Under the pieces are notes generated by a model. The model was not told where the DNA came from and searched no databases. It worked only from the letters and a program-made list of their open reading frames with translations. Below are positions 17,640-25,384 of a DNA stretch of 35,301 nucleotides, in pieces. Source of the stretch: Chlorobium sp. GTDB taxonomy: Bacteria > Bacteroidota > Chlorobiia > Chlorobiales > Chlorobiaceae. Each line of letters begins with the position of its first letter. Position 1 is the first letter of the stretch. The translations under genes and the position numbers were made by a program. The stretch is taken from NCBI GenBank assembly GCA_028277225.1, contig JANQHB010000005.1, positions 55,001 to 90,301 of the forward strand, given 5' to 3'.

Positions 17640-20021
17640 GTGGGAAGGAAAAAGAAAGAGCTGAAGACGAAATCGCAAAAAAGAAAAAAGAAAAGCGCAC
17701 CTCATTCGCCCGGTGAAAAACGGGTCAAGCCTAACGATCATATCCTGATCAACGAGCTACTTGTCCGGAAAGGCGAAGCATCTGTTGCTTCCGAGATCAT
17801 CAATTATCTCTCAGACAGAGAAGGCAAACGTTTTCGTTCCGTAGAGCTGGCAAGGCATCTGGGATACGAGGAGTCAAAGCAGCTTCCCGGATTCTGGTAT
17901 GTGCTCCACAAGCTGCAGGAAGAGGGCGTCCTTGACAAGGATTCGAAACGATGCTACGGACTGGCAGGACAGGAACTGCCCACCTATGAGGATGTTTTTG
18001 AACAGACACGTCAGTTTCCCTGTCCGGACAAACAGCATTATGAGGTTGACAAGCTCTACAGCGGAACGATAACCACCCACCCCAATGGTTATGGTTTTGT
18101 ATCGGTCGAAGGCTATGACGACGACATCTTCATCGATTCCGAATCACTTGGGCCCGCAGTGCATACCGATGAAGTAGAGGTTCTTGTCACCAGGGTTCCC
18201 AAAACCTACCAGTCTCAGGTGACGCCTCACCAGCGATGCGAAGGGCTCGTGACCCAGGTGAACCGGAGAACCCTCAAGACGATTGTCGGAACCCTTGTCC
18301 GCAAAAACCGGAAATTTATTCTGCAGCCCGATCTGAAAAAAATTCTTCCGGAGATCAGCGTCAGGATCAAGGATGCAGGCGGTGCTGCCGACGGACAGAA
18401 AGTCGTTACCGGAAACCTGGATTTCAAAACGGGCGGCGGTATCGGTGCGGTTGTGCTGGAAGTCCTCGGTGATGCGGGTGCGTCCGAAGTCGAAGTCAGT
18501 GCAATTGCACGAAGCAGGGGGATCGACGAATCATTCAACAAGGAATTGCTCAGCTATGTCGATTCGGTAAGCGATGTGATTGCCGGGAGCGATATTGCCG
18601 ACCGTCTGGACATCAGGGAAAAAACAGTCTTTACGATCGATCCGTTCGATGCAAAAGATTTTGACGATGCGCTTTCGGTCGAACCGCTATCGAAAGGCTA
18701 TTACAGGGTTGGTGTTCATATAGCTGATGTGTCTCATTTCGTTAAGGAAGACTCTCTGCTTGACAAAGAAGCGATGAAAAGAGCGACATCGGTCTATCTT
18801 GTCGACCGTGTCATACCAATGCTTCCTTCCAGGTTGTCCGAGAATATCTGCAGTCTCAATCCGGGAGTGGACCGGATGGCTTTTTCCGTTTTTTTCAGAA
18901 TCAACGAAAAAGGAGAAGTGTCAAAGCATGAGTTTGCCAAAACGGTGATCAACTCGAAGCGACGCTTTACCTATGAAGAGGTACACGGAATACTCGACAA
19001 CGGCAAGGGGGAGTATTTCAGGGAACTGACCCTTCTGGACAGGATCAGCACCAGTCTTCGCGATAAAAGGCTCAGCCATGGCGGTCTCGAATTTGAAACC
19101 GAGGAGGTACGCTTCAGGCTTGGCAGCAAGGGAGAGCCGGTTGAACTGGTCAAAAAGGAGCGGCTTGGCAGCCACCGCCTCATCGAGGAGTTCATGCTGC
19201 TTGCCAATCGAAAGGTCGCCGAATACATCTGTACGAAGTTTGCACTCAAGGATAAAAAAAGCCAGCCATCGATCTACCGTGTCCACGGCTATCCCCAGGA
19301 AGAAAAAGTCGGGATCCTGGCCAACTTTGTTCGCAAGATCGGCTATACCCTCAAGGTTGATGGCAAGGGAAAGGGAGGCGCACCCAGGGTGAGCGCAAAG
19401 GCGCTGCGTGATCTGCTCAAGCAGGTTCATGGCACCAACGTCGAGTTTCTGGTTAACGAACTTGTCCTGCGTTCAATGGCAAAAGCTCTCTATACAGGGG
19501 ACAATGACGGTCATTTTGGACTGGGATTCGAACATTATACTCATTTTACCTCACCGATCAGGCGTTACCCCGATCTTGTTGTCCATCGACTGCTTTTCGA
19601 GTACGAGGGCTTTCGTAAAAAACGCAAGAAGGTGCCTCAGAAAAGGCTCGCCGACATTGCCTCGAAAATTGAGCAGGTGTGCGGGATTGCAAATGAAAGG
19701 GAAAAAAGCGCCATGGAAGCCGAACGGGAGTCGATCAAGCTGAAACAGGTCGAGTTCATGGCTTCTCATGTCGGTAATGTCTATTCCGGCATTATCTCCG
19801 GTGCAACCGAGTTCGGAATATATGTCAGGATAGAGGATTTTGCGATCGAGGGACTTGTGCATATGAAAAACCTCAATGACGATTACTACGAGTACGATGA
19901 GTCGACATATTCACTGGTGGGTAAACGAAGAAAAAGAAGGCTTCAGATCGGCAACCGCACCAAGGTGAAGATCCTCAAGGTTGACCTCCAGCGAAGGACG
20001 ATCGATCTGCAACTGGCATAG
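17640..20021 (+). CDS. rnr: ribonuclease R
   Basis: A 3'-5' processive exoribonuclease of the RNB family, 793 residues. In order: a lysine-rich N-terminus, a winged helix (about 35-108), cold-shock OB domains (140-270), the RNB catalytic domain with TIDPFDAKDFDDALS (Mg-binding Asp 334, 340, 342, 343), FGLGFEHYTHFTSPIRRYPD near residue 625, and a C-terminal S1 domain (GNVYSGIISGATEFGIYVRI) followed by a basic tail. This degrades structured RNA and serves rRNA and mRNA quality control. A GTG start at 17640 is the only reasonable start after an in-frame stop at 17619-17621; no strong ribosome binding site is seen. It converges with the antiporter gene. Confidence 0.95.
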   Translation: MGRKKKELKTKSQKRKKKSAPHSPGEKRVKPNDHILINELLVRKGEASVASEIINYLSDREGKRFRSVELARHLGYEESKQLPGFWYVLHKLQEEGVLDKDSKRCYGLAGQELPTYEDVFEQTRQFPCPDKQHYEVDKLYSGTITTHPNGYGFVSVEGYDDDIFIDSESLGPAVHTDEVEVLVTRVPKTYQSQVTPHQRCEGLVTQVNRRTLKTIVGTLVRKNRKFILQPDLKKILPEISVRIKDAGGAADGQKVVTGNLDFKTGGGIGAVVLEVLGDAGASEVEVSAIARSRGIDESFNKELLSYVDSVSDVIAGSDIADRLDIREKTVFTIDPFDAKDFDDALSVEPLSKGYYRVGVHIADVSHFVKEDSLLDKEAMKRATSVYLVDRVIPMLPSRLSENICSLNPGVDRMAFSVFFRINEKGEVSKHEFAKTVINSKRRFTYEEVHGILDNGKGEYFRELTLLDRISTSLRDKRLSHGGLEFETEEVRFRLGSKGEPVELVKKERLGSHRLIEEFMLLANRKVAEYICTKFALKDKKSQPSIYRVHGYPQEEKVGILANFVRKIGYTLKVDGKGKGGAPRVSAKALRDLLKQVHGTNVEFLVNELVLRSMAKALYTGDNDGHFGLGFEHYTHFTSPIRRYPDLVVHRLLFEYEGFRKKRKKVPQKRLADIASKIEQVCGIANEREKSAMEAERESIKLKQVEFMASHVGNVYSGIISGATEFGIYVRIEDFAIEGLVHMKNLNDDYYEYDESTYSLVGKRRKRRLQIGNRTKVKILKVDLQRRTIDLQLA

Positions 20022-20026
20022 TATGT

Positions 20027-20214
20027 TGTTGAACTGTTGATTTGTTTATTTGCCGGGGCGAAAAAAAATTACTTTTTCGAATTATCAGCTGGTAGATACT
20101 TCCCGGTTTCCCAGTACCCTTACGGACAAATCTCTGCGTATTCTGTTTCCTTTTTGCCTGGACAAATGCCAGACATTTATTCAACAGTTCAACAGAACAG
20201 ATCAACGATTCAAC
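20027..20214. repeat. TCAAC-type inverted and direct repeats in the rnr/antiporter gap
   Basis: TGTTGAACTGTTGA (20027-20040) is the perfect reverse complement of TCAACAGTTCAACA (20181-20194). A degenerate third copy (12 of 14 positions) lies at 20201-20214. The pair frames almost the whole space between two convergent genes. An inner hairpin with arms CGAAAAA and TTTTTCG (20059-20079) might help termination. Origin as a small degenerate repeat family is a guess. Confidence 0.5.
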
Positions 20215-20220
20215 ACTTTA

Positions 20221-21453
20221 TCAGTCGATCTTCAGGGGTTTGCTGGTTCCCAGGGGTGTCGGGAACAGAAATACCAGAAGATAGGACGAAATCGTCATCG
20301 TGATGATGGCTACAAGCTGTATGAGCTGTGAGTTTGCTGTGCTTATGAGGCCGCTTTCAGCTGCCAGAACGGCAATGATAAGCGAGAATTCGCTGTTCTG
20401 ACCAAGCCTGAAACCCATTTCCCTGCTGAACTTTGCTGATTCTCCCGTTAATTTGAAAGAGACCTTGTAGACAAACGGTTTAAGGACCAGCAGGATGGCC
20501 GAAAGCAGCAGGGCCGGCCAGATGATGGTTTGCATGAGGGCGAAATCAAGTTTTGCACCGAGTGTAAAGAAGAAGAGTACAAGGAAAAAGTCCCTGAAAA
20601 ATCTGAGGTTTTCGGCAAGGTAGTTCGAAAGGGGGCCGCTGGCCAATGCTACACCGGCAATGAATGCGCCGATCTCGTGGCTCATGCCGATATCTCCCGA
20701 CAGGCGGCAGAATGCATCCGGGAGGCTGAAAAGTGAGCAGACATTACCCAAGATCAGGCCAATGTATTCGAACAGAAGCGCAAGGCTGAAACACCAGGCA
20801 AGCGCTACCATATTGAGCAGTTCAGTGTATCGCTGGACCTGCATGAATATTTTCCTGATGACATGTTTCTCGAAAAGGATTGCCAGGACAGTCAAAAGAA
20901 CGCCGATCACCATGCTGGCGATCCATCCCAGCAGGGAGGAACTGCTCCCGCCCTTGATGAACGCTATGGCGAGAACGGCAAAAATGTCCTGCATGATAAG
21001 TATTGCAATCGCAACGGCACCCATGTGTTTCTGGTGCAGGGTGACGGTCGGCATCAGTTTCACGACCAGGATCGTGCTGGAAAACATCATTGCCGTTCCC
21101 GTGATGACGGACTCGAGCAGGGATGCACCGAAGCTGTAGAGAATAGAGCCGGTAACAACGGCAAAAAGCCCGCTGGTGACAAGAGTCAGCTGGAACGTAT
21201 TGCCGAAGAGTTCGAGAAGCCGTCTGGGATGCAGAGACAGGCCTGCGAGGAACAGCAGAAGGGTGATCCCGATGTTGGATGTTTCGTTGATGAACTCGAT
21301 TTCGGTTACGAGTTTCAAACCCCACGGCCCGAGCAATACCCCCGCAACAATATAGGAGATGATGATTGGCTGGCGGGTGATAAGGGATAGCCAGCCAAGA
21401 ACAGTAGCGACGATGATGACGAGCGCTATGTCCAGAAAAACGATGTTTTCCAT
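20221..21453 (-). CDS. CPA2-family monovalent cation/proton antiporter (KefB/NapA-like), no RCK domain
   Basis: A 410-residue integral membrane protein with about 12-13 helices. Signature segments include IISYIVAGVLLGPWG, GITLLLFLAGLSLHP, FSSTILVVKLMP, the helix-5 region AIAILIMQDIFAVLAIAF (acidic ion-binding Asp), EIGAFIAGVALASGPLS, and FRDFFLVLFFFTLGAKLD. The C-terminus stops after the last helix without the nucleotide-binding RCK/TrkA-N domain found in KefB/KefC, so it is a short form. It would exchange Na+ or K+ for protons. Its ATG lies 11 bases after the photolyase stop, making it the likely third gene of the kinase-photolyase-antiporter operon. Cation preference is unknown. Confidence 0.85.
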   Translation of the reverse strand: MENIVFLDIALVIIVATVLGWLSLITRQPIIISYIVAGVLLGPWGLKLVTEIEFINETSNIGITLLLFLAGLSLHPRRLLELFGNTFQLTLVTSGLFAVVTGSILYSFGASLLESVITGTAMMFSSTILVVKLMPTVTLHQKHMGAVAIAILIMQDIFAVLAIAFIKGGSSSSLLGWIASMVIGVLLTVLAILFEKHVIRKIFMQVQRYTELLNMVALAWCFSLALLFEYIGLILGNVCSLFSLPDAFCRLSGDIGMSHEIGAFIAGVALASGPLSNYLAENLRFFRDFFLVLFFFTLGAKLDFALMQTIIWPALLLSAILLVLKPFVYKVSFKLTGESAKFSREMGFRLGQNSEFSLIIAVLAAESGLISTANSQLIQLVAIITMTISSYLLVFLFPTPLGTSKPLKID

Positions 21454-21464
21454 GACGGCTCAGA

Positions 21465-22841
21465 TTATTGGGGCCGGGTGCAAATAGTTCCCTGTAGCGT
21501 TATGTAGTTATCGACATTAAACTTACGTTTGCACCCATTATAGTTCATATACCTGATTTTGCCAAAAACAGGTCGTTCGAACCATGGCCTGTCATGAACA
21601 CCTCCGATCGACCAGGCAATACCTGTGAATCCGTTCGGGTCCCTGCCGTCAAGGGAGTACTTGTCATTCAGGTAGAGGGCTGTCTCGAAAGCGGCTTCCG
21701 GATGGGGTGCCCATTCCAGTATTTTTTTTGCCCAGTACATCCGGAGGTAGCCATGCATTTTTCCTCGATTGCGGAGTTCGGACTGGGCAGCGTTCCAGAG
21801 CGGGTCGTGAGTTTTGCCTTCCTCGAATATGTCAGTATCGTAGAGGTATTGCCTTTTATCATGCCGGTGTTCTTCAAGGGTCTTTTTTGCCCATGGTTGA
21901 ATACCGTCCAGGGAGTCGTAGCGACTGTTATAGAAACAGTAGTTTTCGGCAAGTTCCCGTCTGACTATCAGTTCTTCCAGGAACGCATCGATGCACTCTA
22001 AAGGAGCATTGCTTTTCTTAACAGCCAATGCGACGTGCTGGGCGCTTATCTGACCGAAATGCAGATAAGGAGAGAGATGTGAAACAGCGTTGGCTGTCGG
22101 GTCGTTCCGTTCTGCAGCATACCTTGTCAACCCGTTTTTTATGAATTCGGCCAACTGCTGCATTGCGGCATCTTCACCTGGGACAATCCATGAAACCGGT
22201 TTTACATCGCTTTTCACATTGATAAAGGCGTAGAGTCGTTGCCAGTCGACGGTCGGTGCACTGACGACATTTCCTCCAGAATCAGGAGGTTCAATTTCCG
22301 GGAAGCCGGTCAGGAACGCATCGAGGCGGCTATTGATTTTGGGCCGGATAGTGCGGGCGGAATACTCCTCCTTATCCGATGCTATCCAGGATGGGACGAT
22401 ATTGCGGGCATCGACTTCGTAGTGGAGGACAGGAGTGTTTTGCACCAGTTTCTTTTTCCACGTGCGGGAGATTTTCAAGGGGGAGAAGTCACTGACGATA
22501 GCGCCGGCACGATATTCGTCGATAAAATGAGGAATGGTTTCTGCCGGATCGCCGGCAAGTACAAACAAAGGTATGTTAAGAGATCTCAGTTGCTTTTCAA
22601 CCGTTTTCAGGCCCTGGAGCATGAAGTCATAGTGCCGGAAAGTCGCTCCCGGATATGACCGGACAAGGTTGAAGAGTACGATCAGTTGTGACCGGTTGCG
22701 GGTTGCGAGCCGGGAAGCGAAAAGGTATGCCCAGTTGTCCCGGATTCGCTGCTCTCTGGACATCCAGTAGATGACAGGACCGGTGATTTGCTGTTCACGA
22801 TTCAGACAGCGGACACGTTCAGGGTGAATCAGAGTGTTCAT
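21465..22841 (-). CDS. phr: class II CPD photolyase
   Basis: A light-driven flavoenzyme that reverses cyclobutane pyrimidine dimers. The 458 residues match class II photolyases: an N-terminal antenna alpha/beta domain beginning GPVIYWMSREQRIRDNWA, ELIVRRELAENYCFYN in the FAD domain, and the class II signatures HGYLRMYWAKKILEW and DGRDPNGFTGIAWSIGGVHD. The ATG overlaps the end of the sensor-kinase gene by 4 bp (ATGA), so translation is probably coupled, and the antiporter gene follows after 11 bp. A photolyase suits an obligate phototroph living in light. Its place under a quorum-sensing-type kinase gene is unusual and suggests coordinated expression. Confidence 0.93.
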   Translation of the reverse strand: MNTLIHPERVRCLNREQQITGPVIYWMSREQRIRDNWAYLFASRLATRNRSQLIVLFNLVRSYPGATFRHYDFMLQGLKTVEKQLRSLNIPLFVLAGDPAETIPHFIDEYRAGAIVSDFSPLKISRTWKKKLVQNTPVLHYEVDARNIVPSWIASDKEEYSARTIRPKINSRLDAFLTGFPEIEPPDSGGNVVSAPTVDWQRLYAFINVKSDVKPVSWIVPGEDAAMQQLAEFIKNGLTRYAAERNDPTANAVSHLSPYLHFGQISAQHVALAVKKSNAPLECIDAFLEELIVRRELAENYCFYNSRYDSLDGIQPWAKKTLEEHRHDKRQYLYDTDIFEEGKTHDPLWNAAQSELRNRGKMHGYLRMYWAKKILEWAPHPEAAFETALYLNDKYSLDGRDPNGFTGIAWSIGGVHDRPWFERPVFGKIRYMNYNGCKRKFNVDNYITLQGTICTRPQ

Positions 22842-24970
22842 GTTCCGTTAGAAGAGACATCAAGCCAGAACGAGAGCGTTTTGAGAAGATCATTTCTGGA
22901 TACAGGTTTTCCAAGGTGAGCATTCATTCCGCTCTGACGCGTAAGGACAATATCCATATCATCGGTATTGCCGGTCATGGCGATTATTGGCAGGTCGTCG
23001 AAATTCCTGAATCGCTTGAAACAGGAACCGTCACGGATTTTTCGTGTGGTATCGATACCATTGAGAACGGGCATTTCCATATCAAGGAGCATGATGTCAA
23101 AATCTTCCCGGTCAAGGCAGCTTATTGCTTCTTTTCCGTTTTCGGCCATTGCAATCTGGGCACCCAGACGCTCAAGTATAGCACTGACATATTTTCTGCT
23201 TGTAAAGTTATCGTCAACGACGAGAATTTTTCTGCCGTCAAGACGGATGTTCTGTGATGGAACAGGTGGAGAATCTGTAGAAAAGAAATATGATTCAAGA
23301 ATTGTATGGACAACGTCTTTGGTCAGGGGTTTCGATACGAAATCGTTCATTCCGGAGTCAAGGGCCTTCTGCCGTATTATGTTCGGCGGTAATGCGGAGA
23401 CAGCGATAATCGGTATGTCTTTGCAGTCGGCAGCTGAAATTCCGGAAATCTTTCCTGCGCGGATGCGTTCTGTCGCTTCGTCTCCTTTCATGACAGGCAT
23501 TTCGATATCCATGAGGATCAGATCGATTTTCTTTTCCGAGAGTTTCGAAAGTGCCTGTGCACCGTTTCCGGCCTGAACGATGCTGCAGTTCCAGTCTCCC
23601 AGGAACTTGGCGGCAAGATATCGATTGGCAGGACTGTCATCAACGACAAGTACGTTTTTTGTCTGAAGTACTTCACGCTTGATGCGCTCACTTTCCCTGG
23701 AGTTGTATGACGGCAGATGGATAGTGAACTCCGTCCATTCCTGCTCCTTTGAGCGGCAGTTGATCTGTCCTCCGAATGAGTTGACTACTTCCTGGCAAAA
23801 AGAAAGACCAAGGCCGATACCTCCTTTTTTACCGGTAGTGAAGAAGCTGTCGAAAATTCTCTCTATGTTCATTGCGGAGATGCCCGGACCTGTGTCGTAT
23901 ACTCTGACGACATTCCACGTATCATCTTTATGAGTTGAGATTTCAATTGAGAATCCGGGTTTATCCTTGTAGTAGAGGGCGTTTTTGATGAGATTGAAGA
24001 GAACGTAAATAAGCAGATCCTTGTCCCCGAAAAAATCGAAATTATCCGATGCATTTATCTTTATCAGGTTGCGGTCTTCGAGCGTTTTGAAGCCGAAACT
24101 CTCGACGGCATTATGAACGCACATTCTTGCCGAAGTACGTTTAAAGGAAGAAGGATCGAGATCCTTGTCCTGCATGGCCATCAGGATCGTATCGATGATC
24201 TTGTTTGCCCGAAGGATGGTGTCTGTACTTTCATCCAGAACGGAATGCAGGCTGATGAGCCCGGAGCGGCTGAGAGCATACTGACCCTCAGTTTTAGAGT
24301 TGCCCGGCTTTTCCGGCAGGAGTGACTGAATCGACCCCATAGCATTGATGATCGAGTTGAGCGGATTTCTCATTTCATGAGCAATGCTTCCGCCCAGGCT
24401 GTGCAGCAGTGATATTTTTGTCTCGGTAGCCATCTGTTTTCTATGGCTCATGACCATTCCGCCGACAAGAAGGAAGAGCGTTGTGGGGATATACATCCAT
24501 TGAAAAGAGGTGAAAAGAACAGGGCCATCTATCAGCCAGACGGTGGTGAAGGAAAGCAGGTAGCCTATCGTGATAACCAGAAATATGAGTCCCCAGTCAT
24601 CGAAAAGGATTATCAGGAAAAACAGGCAGATAAGATTAGAAATGAACCATTCGATGTTCATCTCGTTTTTCAGGAACATGAAGCCGAAAAAAAACGGCAG
24701 TAAAAGAAGTGCGGCAGCAAAAAAATAAAAGGGAAAGTATTTTTTGAATTTTCCGGTAAGTGATTTGTAAAATATCAGGGGAATACTGATGACGGCATTT
24801 ACAAGTCGTAATCCAAGGTTTTCGTATGGCTGCGGCAGCCAGTAGGCCCAGATGAAGTAAAAGAGCGGGTACCCGAGTGAGGCGAACAGCCCGACAATGG
24901 TAATATTCGGTTCTGCCCTCTCAAAGGAAGCGGCTACTCGTGCTAGTATTTTTTTGTTTTTTCCCAACAT
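22838..24970 (-). CDS. cqsS: CqsS-like hybrid sensor histidine kinase with two receiver domains
   Basis: A 710-residue membrane sensor kinase. The first 175 residues hold about six transmembrane helices. They contain AEPN at 19-22, then YPLFYFIWAYWLPQPYENLG (34-53) and EWFIS (107-111), which match, from memory, the sensor domain of Vibrio CqsS, the receptor for the alpha-hydroxyketone CAI-1. Then come the H-box SLGGSIAHEMRNPL (His198), N-box NLIKN (326-330), G1 DTGPG (359-363), G2 GGIGLGL (383-389), receiver 1 (phospho-acceptor Asp488, in LILMDIEMP) and receiver 2 (Asp630, in LLDMEMP). Vibrio CqsS has only one intact receiver. The gene is divergent from the cqsA-like gene and heads an operon with phr and an antiporter. 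GGGAG lies directly against the ATG, an oddly short spacing. Confidence 0.88.
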   Translation of the reverse strand: MLGKNKKILARVAASFERAEPNITIVGLFASLGYPLFYFIWAYWLPQPYENLGLRLVNAVISIPLIFYKSLTGKFKKYFPFYFFAAALLLLPFFFGFMFLKNEMNIEWFISNLICLFFLIILFDDWGLIFLVITIGYLLSFTTVWLIDGPVLFTSFQWMYIPTTLFLLVGGMVMSHRKQMATETKISLLHSLGGSIAHEMRNPLNSIINAMGSIQSLLPEKPGNSKTEGQYALSRSGLISLHSVLDESTDTILRANKIIDTILMAMQDKDLDPSSFKRTSARMCVHNAVESFGFKTLEDRNLIKINASDNFDFFGDKDLLIYVLFNLIKNALYYKDKPGFSIEISTHKDDTWNVVRVYDTGPGISAMNIERIFDSFFTTGKKGGIGLGLSFCQEVVNSFGGQINCRSKEQEWTEFTIHLPSYNSRESERIKREVLQTKNVLVVDDSPANRYLAAKFLGDWNCSIVQAGNGAQALSKLSEKKIDLILMDIEMPVMKGDEATERIRAGKISGISAADCKDIPIIAVSALPPNIIRQKALDSGMNDFVSKPLTKDVVHTILESYFFSTDSPPVPSQNIRLDGRKILVVDDNFTSRKYVSAILERLGAQIAMAENGKEAISCLDREDFDIMLLDMEMPVLNGIDTTRKIRDGSCFKRFRNFDDLPIIAMTGNTDDMDIVLTRQSGMNAHLGKPVSRNDLLKTLSFWLDVSSNGT

Positions 24971-25068
24971 CTCCCATATGAATGTGTTCCATAGCGGCCC
25001 GGATAATCATCCGCATGCGATGAATTGTGTGACGTATTGGTGAAGAATGCAGATGTTCTATTGTGAAC

Positions 25069-25078
25069 AACAATTGTT
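25069..25078. promoter_or_regulatory. palindrome AACAATTGTT, copy 1 (candidate operator)
   Basis: A perfect 10-bp palindrome about 100 bases upstream of the cqsS-like start, with a neighbouring TTGTGAACAA half-symmetrical element at 25061-25070. The same core recurs 89 bp away at 25158-25167. Binding by a regulator is inference. Confidence 0.4.
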
Positions 25079-25155
25079 TGTGCGGCAAAGTTAAATACAG
25101 TTATTAAATTACAATACCTGAGGAAAAAGTGCGTATTGTGGGGAAATAGGTTGAA

Positions 25156-25169
25156 TTAACAATTGTTAA
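25156..25169. promoter_or_regulatory. palindrome TTAACAATTGTTAA, copy 2 (candidate operator)
   Basis: A perfect 14-bp palindrome sharing its core with copy 1. Two copies of a 10-bp palindrome in a 414-bp divergent promoter are unlikely by chance alone, though the A/T-rich composition weakens the argument. Confidence 0.45.
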
Positions 25170-25384
25170 GTGCGGGTTGCTATTTGAGACATAACGTTGA
25201 GTTGTACTGAAACCTTGCCTGATTGGCATGCTTGGGGAAAGATGGGTTCGGCACATTCTACAGAGTTCAAGGACTGGCGTTATACTCCACACCGTTTTAA
25301 AGCCTGCATTAACCCTTAAGGTAAGGTATGACTAATATTTGAGGAAGTAAAGTGAATTCAAGATGAAGTTTCAGGGAGTTATTA

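Larger units (their letters stand above)
24971..25384. other. shared divergent control region of the cqsA- and cqsS-like genes
   Basis: These 414 bases separate the two divergent quorum-sensing genes. They contain two copies of the palindrome AACAATTGTT, listed separately, and an A/T-rich stretch between them. No open frame of note was found except a five-codon one just upstream of cqsA. TATACT near 25273 could be a -10 element for cqsA, but no matching -35 box is convincing. Confidence 0.5.

Noticed and set aside
25328..25342. Five-codon leader peptide (ATG ACT AAT ATT TGA) before cqsA
   Set aside because: No strong ribosome binding site, no run of regulatory codons and no terminator/antiterminator hairpin behind it; likely chance.
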